A stretch of DNA of 64,000 nucleotides from Doryteuthis pealeii (GCA_023376005.1 CM042152.1:89935740-89999739); one strand, 5' to 3'. Positions 48,255 through 59,204 are shown, counted from the stretch's first letter. The notes: a model not told the origin generated them from the sequence alone. Numbers and translations are program-made.

Positions 48255-48440
48255 AACCCCCAAATTTTGTAATAAAACTTAATTTTAACTAGGGAGGTTT
48301 AGGGTTAGGGTTAGGGTTGGGGTTTAGGGTTAGTTTAATAGAACCCACAAATTTTGTAAAAAAAACTTAATTTTAACTAAGGGGGTTTAGGGTTACTGTT
48401 AGGGTTGGGGTTTAGGGTTAGTTTAATAGGAAAATAAATA
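48255..48440. repeat. 87-bp duplication carrying telomere-like (TTAGGG)n
   Basis: CAAATTTTGTAA.AAAACTTA starts at 48260 and 48347. Each unit then has GGTTTAGGGTTAGGG, GGTTGGGGTTTAGGGTTAG. Seven to eight TTAGGG-like hexamers per unit pair with drifted spacing. Confidence 0.85.
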
Positions 48441-48674
48441 AATAATTTGGGTTCTGTTTTTTCTAGGTCACCCTGTAATATGGGTTTTGAGAATTTGGCA
48501 ATTTTACACACAGTCGAATAGTTTTATTATATTTAACACTTAATTTTTGCATCAGATATTATCCTTCCAATTTTATTTGCATAATGTTATATCCGTATAT
48601 ACACCCCCCCCCACACACACGTGTGTATTACAACAAACCTAGGCTAACAATAGCCACCTGAAATTATCGAATCT

Positions 48675-49020
48675 CCCGTGGCCCTGGACAATGAACTGGA
48701 GTCATGGCAAAGAACTCTCGATATGGGGCAGACATCTTGAGCCTTGCAGAAGTCCACTTCAGCGAAGAGGCCAATCGACAGAGGTGGGGTCTGGATACAC
48801 ATTCTTTTGTATAAGCAGGCTCATGGTAGCTGTATGGAATTGAAGTAAGGCAGCTCGAGCACCCCATCCTAAAGCGGCCTCTGCATAAGCAGCACATGAC
48901 GGACGACATGGAAACATCTCCTACATCTGGGACTGACCACATGTTTGACCTATGTGGCAGGGCTTGCCTGTCGTGGGTTGGCTTCTCGGTCACTTATGGT
49001 TGCATGCGAGTGGAAACCTA
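48675..49020 (+). pseudogene. LINE ORF2 C-terminal remnant
   Basis: In shifted plus frames: ELESWQRTLDMG, ADILSLAEVHFSEEANRQRW, and near the end FDLCGRACLSWVGFS at about 48940, which fits C..CGR.C.SR.GL.SH, the zinc-knuckle end of RTE-type LINEs. The minus-strand 109-codon frame over the same DNA is incidental. Confidence 0.55.
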
Positions 49021-49182
49021 GAAAGGGGTTCATGTGTGACAGGAAAGAAACAAACTTGAATCAGGGGACCCTCGGCGTGCTCACATCCTAACTACTTGTA
49101 GAAATGGCCTTCTTCTGTGAAGAATGGCAATCACCATATATACACACACACAAATACATATATCTTCTTTTCTTGGGCCTCT

Positions 49183-49297
49183 CACGTAGTATAATGGTTA
49201 ACAAGCTAAATTTGCCAACCATTGTTGGTGAGTTCTATTCTCACTGGGCACCCCACACTTCTGGCCTTGTGCCACAGCTAAGCTTAATGAATAAGTA
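49183..49297 (+). mobile_element. SINE-C, single full copy
   Basis: CTCACGTAGTATAATGGTTA (A box), GGTGAGTTCTATTCTCAC (B box), GGGCACC, CTTCTGGCCTTGTGCCACAG, ending TAAGCTTAATGAATAAGTAAA. Confidence 0.85.
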
Positions 49298-49454
49298 AAT
49301 CTTTTCTATCTCTCTGTATTGTAATAATATTGACATACTTTATTATTAACTGCTGAGGTTATTATTATAGTTGTTTGTATTTACATTTTGTAAGACCATT
49401 ATTAATTAAAATCAATCCTTACTGGAGGCACAACACTAGCGTTTTTGTTTACTG

Positions 49455-49469
<15 letters not shown>

Positions 49470-49500
<31 letters not shown>
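49470..49500. repeat. (GT)n(TA)n microsatellite
   Basis: (TG)n at 49457-49468 then (TA)n. Right next to the hammerhead element on its 3' side. Confidence 0.95.
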
Positions 49501-49505
<5 letters not shown>

Positions 49506-49521
49506 AAGTTAAAGCTAATAA

Positions 49522-49576
49522 GTCAGATATACCTACTAAAAGTTTCGCTTAGTGCTCTTCAGGGCAAAGATCTGAC
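49522..49576 (-). ncRNA. Hammerhead ribozyme motif with full-length stem I (best fold)
   Basis: Minus strand, 5' to 3': GTCAGAT (49576-49570), loop CTT, TGCC, core CTGAAGA (49562-49556), stem II GC-ACTAA-GC (49555-49547), GAA (49546-49544), stem III ACT-TTT-AGT (49543-49535), A17 (49534), GGTA, T, ATCTGAC (49528-49522). Stem I has 4 bp (one G.U), an internal loop and 7 perfect outer base pairs; such a loop 1 is where tertiary contacts with loop 2 form in natural hammerheads. Stem III can close in cis. Stem II has only 2 bp. No core deviation. The surrounding element is short (about 49498-49600) and lies between (TA)n tracts. Confidence 0.75.
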
Positions 49577-49614
49577 TAAAGAGACTTGGAGCAAAATTAT
49601 ATATATATATATAT

Positions 49615-50013
49615 GATGGACTCTCTGTCGATTTCGATGTATGAGTGTTTATACAATGAACATCCACACAGTAATTTGTTTATAGTGGTGAAGGCTTGTG
49701 TTGGACCATCCACACTTTTTGGCACAGTCGATAGGAAAGAATTGGTGCATCAAGGGTTGCCACAAACCCAATCAACGACAGACCTCAGGAATTTTGAATT
49801 CAGAGTTATCCCTCTCCTAGACTGGTTACCTTACCCTAGGCTGAAGAGCCCAGTCTGCCCTACTATTTAACCCATAGCTGGAGGGAGAAAATATGGATTC
49901 ATACCTTTCCCAAGGGTATTAGTGCTATGTGAAATGCCAACAGCTTTGTCTAGGAATTGAACTCGAATTGACGAGCCCATTTTCCCCCGACTCTAACCAC
50001 TAGCCCACACGCC
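49615..50013 (-). mobile_element. SINE-B2, full length
   Basis: Minus strand: head GGCTAGTGGTTAGAGTCGG, body as SINE-B to GAATTCAAAATTCC, then the B2 tail (GTTGATTGGGTTTGTGGC, AAAAAGTGTGGATGGTCC) ending at ATCGACAGAGAGTCCAT. The start of the tail frame is disrupted by small indels. Confidence 0.85.
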
Positions 50014-50021
50014 TCTCTCTT

Positions 50022-50059
<38 letters not shown>

Positions 50060-50060
50060 A
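50013..50060. repeat. (CT)n(TA)n microsatellite
   Basis: Between a SINE-B2 head and a SINE-B tail. Confidence 0.95.
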
Positions 50061-50062
50061 TC

Positions 50063-50325
50063 TTCAGCCCCTCTGCCATAGGTAGGATGTAACATAAGTA
50101 AGTTTTTAAGCAAAGTACAGTTGGGTTTAATTCATAGTTTTCCTTCACCTTGATCATTTACTGTACCAAGTTTAAAGAACCCATGCTGTTTTACTATTCA
50201 CCTGTAGCTGGGGAAGAGATGAATACATGTTTTTCTTAAGGGCATTATTTGTTATAAATTCATTCTTAATGGATAATACAATTTTGTTTATAAACTCATG
50301 TTTTTTCTATTAAACCCAATGTATA
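50063..50325. mobile_element. SINE-B (minus, diverged) followed by repeat F scrap
   Basis: 50063-50248 is an old SINE-B lacking its head. 50252-50325 matches repeat F (AAATTCATTCTTAATGGATA, ACAATTTTGTTTATAAACTC). Confidence 0.7.
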
Positions 50326-50479
50326 AATTGACATTGCTTTCTGTAGATGAGATATTGCTACCTAGGTATGTGAACTGGTCTACTAATTTCAAAGTCTTGC
50401 CATCCAAACACACATTTTCCTGGTGTATTTTTATTCCTCTATATCGCCTTTCTTTTACCCGTTCATTTCATATTTTGTC

Positions 50480-50900
50480 TTATATTTTCCAGCTCCATTC
50501 TTTTTCTTTCTTTCTTCCTTCCTTCATTCTTTTCTTCCTTCCTTTCTTCTCTACTTTTTTCTGTCTTTTTTCATTCCTCTCCCCCTTTCTCTCTTCTTTC
50601 CTTCATTCCTACCTTTCTTTCTTTCTTTCTCCCTTTTTTATTTATCTTTCATAACATAATTTATTCTATTTGTCAATCCTTTTCCTTCTTTGTTACTTTT
50701 ATGTGTTTCCTTCACACCCTTTCTTTCCTTCCTTTGGTTTTCATAACATACTTTTCTTTAGTCAGTCTCCTTTCTTTCTTTCATCTTTTACAGCTTAATT
50801 TCTGTTTGGTAATTTCTTTCTTTCTTTCACTCTTTCTTATTTATTTATTTCACTCTTTTATTTATTTCACTCTTTTTTATTTATTAAAACACATGAACAT
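50480..50900. repeat. Pyrimidine-rich (CTTT)n satellite-like region
   Basis: Imperfect TTTC/CTTC with a few islands. Phe/Ser frames are low complexity. Confidence 0.85.
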
Positions 50901-50904
50901 TTTA

Positions 50905-51168
50905 ACCTATACAAGGGGACATAAAACTCCTTAAAAAATCTTGTAAAGCAAACGCAAGACAAAATTATTTTAGCTACAGAGTGGTGAATACATGGAATAA
51001 ACTACCTTCATCAGTAGTGAATGCCCCATCGCTAAACTCCTTTAAGGCAAGGTTAGATAATCTGTGGAATGATTATAAATATTCTGTGGATTTAAAATGA
51101 ATATTTATAAGGAACAGCTGACAGGTCTCAGACTTAATATACTAGCTGAAAAGATATTATTATTATAA
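50905..51168 (+). pseudogene. LINE ORF2 C-terminus with (ATT)n tail, second copy
   Basis: Plus frames give YTRGHKT, KKSCKANARQNYFSY, VVNTWNKLPSSVVNAPSLNS, FKARLDNLWNDY, the same protein end as 19085-19460 with less damage. The 3' UTR AGGAACAGCTGACAGGTCTC and ATATTATTATTATAAC tail follow. Sequence 5' of it is satellite, so strongly truncated. Confidence 0.75.
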
Positions 51169-51369
51169 CTCAGTTTATATAGAGACTTCTTGCTGCCTTC
51201 TCTAGATATGCAACAATCATTCTCACATGCATAGTCCAGATCTGGAATAGTTTCAGCAGGATATTGTCTGATTCTTGCCTTTTTCAGTGTAAAGTCTTTT
51301 TCTTTCATTAGATCTTATGATGTATGTAGTTTTGGTATATTATTAAGAGAATTGTACATGTACATTGAG

Positions 51370-51480
51370 TGATAAAAATGTATCACAGCTGAATTTTAAA
51401 TGAAGATCTGCATACAGCTGAGCAACTTAAATAATAAAGCAATTATTTTTAGACATTTCAACTGCTATTTAGATGTAGTC
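51370..51480 (+). repeat. Unnamed 110-bp repeat, second copy
   Basis: TATCACAGCTGAATTTTAAATG and GCTGAGCAACTTAAATAATA as at 42018-42132. Confidence 0.75.
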
Positions 51481-51589
51481 AATACCAATTCTCAATACTT
51501 TTTGATCACCAGTTTTTGTGCAAGTACAGCACCCACTATATTCTCCATACAACTTTTTATTATCTCCGAGTATGTATGTCACATAATCT

Positions 51590-52040
51590 ATGCATAGATT
51601 ATCGTCAACCCCCTGTATTTCTGAAGGGATGGCCCCTTTTCATATCACGGGCGGGACTTTCTATGGAATATTACAGAAAACCCGCGAAATACGTGAAGTC
51701 ACGTGGGACCTGGTTGGCTCTCAGTTTCAGCTTGGATGTCAGGCAGATAAGGCCTTAGCTGGAGCTCACTGCACATGTGCATTACATTAGTTAGAGAAAT
51801 ATGTTTAGTTAATTAAATAAAGGTTTACATAAATAATATGGTTTTGTGGTTGATGAATGTCTTGGCAACAAGACTGACCTAGAGGAAGAAATGAATCAGG
51901 GACGACCAACCAACAAGAACAGAGAAATAGAAGACCAGACACGAATTCCCCAAGACTAGGTCCAGACACTGGAAGAAGAACGTAATATACCAAAGATGAG
52001 CAGAAGAATAATAGAAGTAAGAAAAGAAAGGGTATACAAC
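51590..52040. mobile_element. Possible LTR-like block
   Basis: Higher GC than its surroundings (ATCACGGGCGGGAC, GAAGTCACGTGGGACC with a CACGTG E-box), then an AT-rich part with AATAAAGG at about 51817 and a purine-rich stretch to 52040. It could be U3-R-U5 plus leader of an unknown retroelement. No termini fixed. Confidence 0.3.
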
Positions 52041-52046
52041 ATGTAT

Positions 52047-52908
52047 ATTTACCAACTCCTCCATACGAGCAGGATGTGACACAAGGTCAATTTCCTAAGC
52101 AGAGTTTAACAAGTTTGATTTCAGAGTTTTCCTTCTCCTTGACTGGTTGCCATACCAAGGTTAAAAAGACCATCTGAGAGTTTTTGTACAAGTACAAGAT
52201 GTAACACAAGGTCAATTTCTTGAGCAGAGTTTAACAGGTTTGATTTCAGAGTTTTCCTTCTCCTTGACTGGTTGCCATACCAAGGTTAAAAAGACCATCT
52301 GCCCTACTATGTACCCATTACTGGGGAGGGGATTGTTGGATTTATTTTGATCCAGTTTTTGTACAAGTACAAGATGTAACACAAGGTCAATTTCTTGAGC
52401 AGAGTTTAACAGGTTTGAATTCAGAGTTTTCCTTCTCCTTGACTGGTTGAGGTTTGATCCAGTTTTGTACAAGTGCAAGATGTAACACAAGGTCAATTTC
52501 CTAAGCAGAGTTTAACAGGTTTGAATTCTTCTCCTTGACTGGTTGCCATACCAAGCTTAAAAAGACCATCTGCCCTACTATGTACCCATTACTGGGGGGG
52601 GATTGTTGGATTTATTTTGATCCAGTTTTTGTACAAGTGCAAGATGTAACACAAGGTCAATTTCTTAAGCAGAGTTTAACAGGTTTGATTTCAGAGTTTT
52701 CCTTCTCCTTGACTGGTTGCCATTTCAAGGTTAAAGAGCCCAGTCTGCACTACTATTTACCCATTGCTAGAGGGAGAATAGTTTGATTTATACCTTTTCC
52801 CGAGGGTATTAGCATCATGGGAAATGCAATCAACCTCATCCAGGATTTGAATTTGTCTCATGTGCCCATTTACTACAAACATAACCATTACACCATGTGC
52901 CTCCTAGT
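52047..52908 (-). mobile_element. SINE-B copy with 3' half amplified in tandem
   Basis: AAGATGTAACACAAGGTCAA occurs at about 52196, 52368, 52483 and 52642 (first instance 52073 as GGATGTGACAC). Each is followed by GAGTTTAACAGGTTTGA and the CTCCTTGACTGGTTG word, three of them by the ACTGGGG GATTGTTGGATTTATTTTGA junction. Only the last unit (52642-52908) has the complete body and head (CACATGGTGTAATGGTTATG). Unit lengths vary (about 115 and 160-170 bp) through internal deletions. Confidence 0.85.
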
Positions 52909-53150
52909 ATATTGGTATATATAATATTAAATGTTCTTGGATGGTACAAGTAAGTTTATCTTCCCTTTCCTTCTGTTGTGTTCAGTGTTAGTATATCACA
53001 GATATACTATTGGTTCTTGGAGAGCAGGGAAAACATCATCCCCACCACCAAGTTGCTAATATTTATAATCTCATTAGTTGGTAGGGCTGAGTTTGTTGGT
53101 ATGTTAGGGCAGTTTTAAGCTGGGACCATATATATATATATTTACTAACC

Positions 53151-53410
53151 CCTCCACATGGGCAGGATGTGACACAAGGTCAATTTCTTAAGCAGAGTTT
53201 AACAGGTTTGAATTCAGTTTTCTTTCTCCTAGACTAGTTACCTAGCCAAAGTTAAAGAACCCAGTTTGTAATACTATTTTACCCATAGCTGGAGGAGAAT
53301 AGTTGAATGAATACCTTTCCCAAGGATATTAGCACTATGCGAAATGCAAACAGCCTCGTCCAGGATTTGAACTCTGATTGACTATGACTAACCATTACAC
53401 CACATACCTT
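53151..53410 (-). mobile_element. SINE-B, near full length
   Basis: TTTACTAACCCCTCCACATG end to GTGGTGTAATGGTTAGTCAT head on the minus strand. (TA)n at 53132-53150. Confidence 0.9.
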
Positions 53411-53464
53411 CTATAGGACCATATAACATTTTTTGGGTCCAGGTAAGCAAAAATATTTAGTTAT

Positions 53465-53696
53465 TGTTGTGGGGTTTTTAAGGGTAAAAAATAAGACAAA
53501 CGACTGGTGAAAATGGATACAAATGTATTGATCAATAAGGAGTAGAAATTGCAGAAAAAGAAAGTGGAGATTGCGTCCGACCATACAGTTGGGAGCTGAC
53601 TTGCATTGCTTGAGTCCTAAGCCACAATTGTCCCTGCTACTTATAGTAGTCGTCGGCGCATTCCATTTATGTACATAAGTTATATCACTTATAACA
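53465..53696. mobile_element. Solo LTR, same family as 30953
   Basis: TGTTGTGGGGTTTTT...CACTTATAACA, about 232 bp. It shares ATTGCGTCC, GAGCTGACT.GCATTG and CACAATTGTCCCTG.TACT with the first copy. The flanking five bases differ (GTTAT and GAAAA), so the target duplication has been lost or the LTR arose by inter-element recombination. Confidence 0.75.
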
Positions 53697-53996
53697 GAAA
53701 AATACAATAGGATTTTAAAACATTAAATGGTTATGGGGGGATCGACTATAGTAAAATAGGAATCAAAGGGGTTCATAAGTAAAATATTGTGGTTTCCCGC
53801 TACCATGTGGGGAGGTCCCTGTAATCACTGTCACCAAAAATCTAATGTGTGAGAGAAATTGCTGAATTATGTTAAATGATACTCTATTCCATTCATAGTC
53901 AAATGCAGAGTTCCTAGCATGAATCTGACATATTCTGAAGAATAACTATGTAATCATTGTTTTATAACAAACATTCTTATTATCTATTGTCCTTTG

Positions 53997-54125
53997 GGCA
54001 CCTCTAGTGGTGTAATGGTTAACAAGTTAGATTCACAGGCCATTGTTAATGAGTTTGATTCTCATTTGGCACCCCATTCTTCTGGCCTTGTGCCACATCT
54101 AAGCTAAGATTAGTAAATAACTATT
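53997..54125 (+). mobile_element. SINE-C, full copy
   Basis: GGCACCTCTAGTGGTGTAAT, GGTTAACAAGTTAGATTC, GAGTTTGATTCTCATTTGGC (good B box), tail TAAGCTAAGATTAGTAAATA. Confidence 0.85.
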
Positions 54126-54129
54126 ATCT

Positions 54130-55020
54130 ATTGTTACTTGCCTGTTACGAATTGGTTAACCACTAAATGAAGGAAAAGGTTCATCACTTTTTATTTTTAG
54201 TGATCTATTAAGAACCATTATTTTAAGCATGACAATTACATTGTCACAGTACCAAATTGTGATATGTTGTATAGGCCAATATTACTTCAGGAGTTGATGT
54301 ACATCTGGCTACTTCATCATATATGTGGCATTGTCACCTCACTACATCATGGGTATGACATTAATTCAAAGTTACTACTTCTTGGATTGAATCTCCTCTC
54401 TGCTAGTTGGAGGTGTCTCTTGCAGGTTTATCTCACTTGGCCATTTAATACGGAGACAGAACTTTACTGGTATAAATTTTCATTTTCCTGGATACATTTC
54501 AACCCACAAGCTCCTGGGGACAAGAAGAGTAGAGGCAGAGATCCAACTGAGTAGTAAGCCTTAACAAGACTACCTTAGCACACTGCTAGCCTAAAGTGAC
54601 TAACTGACACTGAACCTAGAACTCCCAATTCAAATTGCTTGTATTGCATTGGGTCTGCCTTATTTCTGGTCAACTGCCTACTTAACACTCCTTTATCTAG
54701 TCAGACCACCTGGTGTTGTTATCTTTTCATTTCCAAATCTACTAACAAAATTATTTAATCCTGAACAAAGAATGATCAGACACATTGTATCCATTCCTAT
54801 CTGATTGTGGGGTCTTATATTTATTTGTTTGTTAACCCACTTCAAATTTTCCATTGATTTTCTAAAGTTTTCTTAATTTTCTTAACTATAATGCAACATG
54901 ACTTAAATTTAAAGTTGAGTTACAAGTTCTCTTGATAAAAAAAACAGAGTAAGAATCCTTATTTTTAATATGATTCAAATCATTAGATTAAGGTAAAAAA
55001 ATAAGAAGCCTCAAAAATTC
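54130..55020. other. Interval without recognisable features
   Basis: A 96-codon plus frame (54264-54554) has no recognisable motif and no clear splice sites. It is listed only as noise. The rest is AT-rich. Confidence 0.5.
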
Positions 55021-55029
55021 ATTTATGCT

Positions 55030-55096
55030 CTGACAATTGGATCCATTATTTCACACACAGACAGACAAAACATATAATAATGTGTGAAATAATGGG

Positions 55097-55144
<48 letters not shown>

Positions 55145-55175
55145 TTGTGTTTTGTGTGAAATAATGGGCCCTATA

Positions 55176-55206
<31 letters not shown>

Positions 55207-55285
55207 TTGTGTGTGTGTGTGTGTGTGTATGTGTGTATGTGTGTATGTGTGTATGTGTGCACGCGCGCATGTATATCTTATTTTT
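55030..55285. repeat. Microsatellite cluster with repeated TGTGTGAAATAATGGGCCC
   Basis: GTGTGAAATAATGGGCCCTATATA occurs at 55082 and 55156, each followed by (TA)n and (GT)n, and inverted as GGATCCATTATTTCACACA at 55040. A local three-copy array of word + TA + GT. Confidence 0.85.
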
Positions 55286-55289
55286 AAAC

Positions 55290-57110
55290 TCAAATGGTAT
55301 GAAAAAAAACAAGAAACTCAGTTTGTAAAATAGAAAATATTACAAACTGATATCTAGGGGAAAAGGACCAACGAAACCGTACTTTCTGAAAATAATCATC
55401 AGTATTTTATGTAGCGGCCAAAATGAAAAAAAAAAAGAAGAAAATCATCAAAGGAGTTTTTTAAGTTATATATGTAAAAAGTGCTCATAATTATAACTAC
55501 AGGAGTCAAACACAATCTACCTAGGTTTCACCCGAATGGTTATTCAGGATATAATTGGTTTTTACAAGTTTCCTCATGTTTTTGCTTGTCTATAATGAAA
55601 TATATTTGCCAATCAATTATCTGAACGTTAACATAAACAGCATAAAATTTCTCTTCCAAGAATTGCATCACAACATCTTAGAATCTCATTCTGGGAAAAC
55701 AGTGACAACATGAGAAATCTGTCTGACGATAATAAAAACACTAAACAAATACATTCTATAGCCTAATTGAAAATCTATCTTCCATGAACGAGAAGCTTTT
55801 AAGGTATGAGGTGCATGTTTTAGTTTCATCTAAAGCTAATTCTTTATTCTAGTTTCATCATGTTTACTTTATAAACATCAACAATGGATTGGTTAAAACT
55901 TGGGAGAAAAAGCAACAAAAAGATTTTAAAAAACAAAATCATCAAAATGATTACTAAAAATATGAATAACTGAAAAATATTCATCTCAAAATCTCAGAAC
56001 AATTCAAGAGTATCACTACTACAAGGACTCATTATATAGTAAAGAAATAATGTAATATAAAGTAATTCGAAGAAAAAGTTGGCAGATAAGAACTCAGTCT
56101 GACCATGAGATCTTTTGTTGCCTAATGGTTAAAGCATTGTCCATGAAAGATATGATCATAAAGTAAAGAATGCAAGTTCAAGTTCTTATTAGAAGTTCTG
56201 CTTTTATTAATTCTCATTTAACACAGTAAACTTTAACATACAAATGAAGGAATAAACAAAAATCTGGTAAAAAAGAAGGAAATAAAGAAATGAGTTTAAT
56301 AGTGAAAATTTTAATCTTTAAACAATTTGTTTCACTTGAATTAGAACAAATCTCTATAGACAATGATCAAATTTGATCTTCATTGTTTGGAACTGAGTTT
56401 AATTGAGAGTAACATTAAATTATTTTGTCATTAGATTTTTGAACAGCAGTGAGATTGATTTAAGTCTGTTGGATTTTTTTTTGGAGAACCTCAGGACAAA
56501 TTTTTCTGTTAAACTAAATGATACAATTATAGAAAAGTCTGTAAAATTTCTTGTATTTTTATTCACAGTTGATAACTAAACATAGACAAATTTTATCAAG
56601 ATATTTACATTTTATTTATAAGAAATAAACATGGCAACTTGAATGAGAAGAATGAACCAAAAAATATTGAACAAATTTTAGATAACTTGATATAACACTG
56701 AAATTGAAAAAAGAAAGAAGACTTTTCTAGGGATTTACTTTTTTGTATTGTTTATAAGAATATAAAATTCACTGAAATAAGATACATTCTGTTAGTTTGG
56801 TTGACTATAATGGTTAAAAGGAGAGAATTTTAAATAATTTTCCTTGTCTACTTACTTTTTATTGATTATACCCGGAAGGAAATAGATGAATTATTTATAA
56901 CTGTAATATCAAATATTTGGTTCAATATCCAACCATTTTCAAAACCCATGTTGTAAATAAAAATTAAAAAATAAGAAAAAATTAAATATAAGAATATGAA
57001 CCAATTTTACACTTGAAAAGATTATTTTAATTTTAATTTCAAATTTTTGAGTGTAGAAGTCAGATTTTGATCAAATATCACATTAAGGAAAAATGATGAC
57101 GATCTAACCA
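55290..57110. other. About 1.8 kb AT-rich interval
   Basis: Nothing convincing. 55330-55410 resembles 45290-45330 (GTACTTTCTGAAAAT.A) and may be a scrap of a shared repeat. 56113-56200 has weak tRNA-like boxes (TTGCCTAATGGTTAAAGC, GCAAGTTCAAGTTCT) separated too far for a tRNA. Confidence 0.5.
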
Positions 57111-57129
57111 GAATAACTGCATCTTTTTT

Positions 57130-57400
57130 GGTTGTCATATCGTCTATTAATAATGGAGATTCACTTCCGGTTTTTGTCTGTAACAAAAATTACGTCATTG
57201 CTTACGTCACATTACCCAAAATCATCATAACATAGAATAAATACACTCAAAATTTGAACATGCAGCATTAGACAGTCCTCACTGTTTTTTAAAACAAGTT
57301 TTAATAAATACATGACTGGTATTATATATCTATATATAGTTTGTTTTATTTTAATATATATTTAAAGTTTACATTTCAAATTGTTTTATTTTTAATCCTT
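57130..57400 (+). repeat. Dispersed repeat shared with 63.66 kb
   Basis: TATTAATAATGGAGAT, GGTTTTTGTCTGTAACAAAA, TTACGTCA and ACGTCACATTACCCAAAATC correspond to TATTATAATAGAGATTG, GGTTTGTCTGTCTGTAACCG and ACATCACATTCTCCATGAT at 63655-63750. The start resembles that of some Helitron-like elements, which is speculation. Confidence 0.45.
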
Positions 57401-58070
57401 TAATGAATTTGATGATTTTACTTACTTAGGGTACAAACTCGCTGACTTTGAATTTTTGACTCCCACCACTCAGGCAATATGTTTCAAAAATCTATTTTTA
57501 CATCGCCTGGAGGGTGTTTTTTTTTTTTTGCTAGTGATATTAATGGAAACATTCATGTACATTTTTATTGTGGATTTTTTCTTGTTAGTAAACATAATTT
57601 CCAAAGCCTGTTGTATTTTCTGTTTATTTCATGAAAAACATTTCATTCAATTTAATAAGTAAAAATTAAAGTTTATTTTGTATTTTTGGTATCAACACTA
57701 TTGATCAAAATATTTACCATTTTATTTCACTATTTTTTCTCATTGAGACAATTTATTATTAATTCTATCCTCACACAATTTTTTCTTTCCTTAGAGAAGT
57801 TCTGATTTAGGTGTATATCTTGTAGGTATTTAAAATTACTGTGAAGAATTGACTACAAAAATAAACCTGAAGTTGCCACATCTGTTGAATACAATGAATG
57901 GTGAAAAACTAACATATACTGTTTACATCAATCATTTAGTTATGGGGAGGTGCTGATAGGACCACATTTCAATCTCAATATATATGCAGCATAAACTTAT
58001 CTAGATGAAAGTAATTTATTCATATAATTAATGTTGCTTCATTTCCATCTTTGTTTATATAAATATGTGT
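57400..58070. other. Interval without recognisable features
   Basis: AT-rich. A 68-codon frame at 57456-57662 spans a T12 run and is Phe-rich. No repeat recognised. Confidence 0.5.
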
Positions 58071-58071
<1 letters not shown>

Positions 58072-58105
<34 letters not shown>

Positions 58106-58128
58106 TGAGTGAGTGAGTGAGTGAGTGA

Positions 58129-58186
<58 letters not shown>

Positions 58187-58287
58187 CTGAATTAACATTT
58201 CAACTAAACATTTTACATTTTAATTTTTATTTTCTCCCATGTCTTCTCATCTTTACCAAACACACACACACTCACACACACACACAA

Positions 58288-58349
<62 letters not shown>

Positions 58350-58393
58350 ACACACACACACACACACAGATATATACATATACACACACACAT
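58072..58393. repeat. Opposed (GT)n and (CA)n tracts
   Basis: (GT)n with an inserted (GAGT)n at 58072-58185 faces (CA)n at 58260-58393 across about 75 bp. The two tracts are complementary over more than 100 bases and could form a very long hairpin. Confidence 0.95.
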
Positions 58394-58397
58394 ATAT

Positions 58398-58505
58398 ATA
58401 TCATCAACTGTCAGTAAATAAGCGCCATTAACTCCATTTTCAAGCTACCCTAACTTAGATATAACTGTTCTATCCACAATATTGAGCACTATTCTTATAG
58501 ATATT
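58398..58505 (-). repeat. Repeat G, truncated copy
   Basis: Minus strand: GTGCTCAATATTGTGGATAG, ATATCTAAGTTAGGGTAGC, GTTAATGGCGCTTATTTACTG, ending ACAGTTGATGA at (TA)n. It stops where the hammerhead would start. Confidence 0.7.
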
Positions 58506-58639
58506 TTCTTATATATATGTGTGTGTGGGGGGGGGTGCACTATGTATACTTTTTCTTTATTATCTCTAATATTGTTTTATATTTTAAATCCACAACATCT
58601 AGATATACATACCTATCTCTCTTTATCTCTCTGTCTTTA

Positions 58640-58644
58640 TCTTG

Positions 58645-58735
<91 letters not shown>
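58640..58735. repeat. (CT)n(TA)n microsatellite
   Basis: CT tract then TA tract. 58740-59100 has no features. Confidence 0.95.
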
Positions 58736-59204
58736 TTTGTAAAGAACCCACCTTTTATTCCCTTCTTTACAAGTTAAAAAAATGAAACGTTTGAATATAA
58801 TTCATTTAAAAAAAACATTTTTTTTGCTTAATTCATATGGAAGTCATACATAAAAGTGACTAATATAACCAAAAATGGTGCAAATGATTTTTATCACATC
58901 ATTTGGATATTTTAAGTATATTTATTATATTCTATATCACATATCAGTCAACCCTACTCTCCCTAGGGGAAAAGGTGGGCAGAGAACCTCATAAAATGAG
59001 GTTCACATAATTTAACAGGTTGAAATAAGACATCCAAAGGAAGCAATATGTATAATGTGTTCAGTTGATCTCATCTGCAAACCCAATAGAGAATTAAGTG
59101 GCTTTTTGTACGATGCTGCTTCCAAGATTTGTTAAAGATGTTACATAATTATTAGATACCTAATATTTATGTGCAATAGTGTAGAAATCAAAATGACGGT
59201 TATA

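Noticed and set aside
48664..48993. 109-codon minus-strand frame
   Set aside because: The plus strand of the same DNA carries LINE C-terminal words (C..CGR.C); the minus frame has no similarity and is incidental.
54264..54554. 96-codon plus frame as a gene
   Set aside because: No recognisable motif, no convincing splice sites or promoter, and no support beyond frame length.
55375..55410. CTGATGATTATTTTCAGAAAGTAC (minus strand) as a hammerhead
   Set aside because: Core words are present, but stem II is essentially unpaired and no stem I partner exists. A related scrap at 45.3 kb does not help.
56113..56200. A divergent tRNA gene
   Set aside because: A- and B-box-like words are too far apart and no cloverleaf can be drawn.
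58129..58431. 100-codon plus frame
   Set aside because: Entirely (GT)n/(CA)n translation (Cys-Val, Thr-His).
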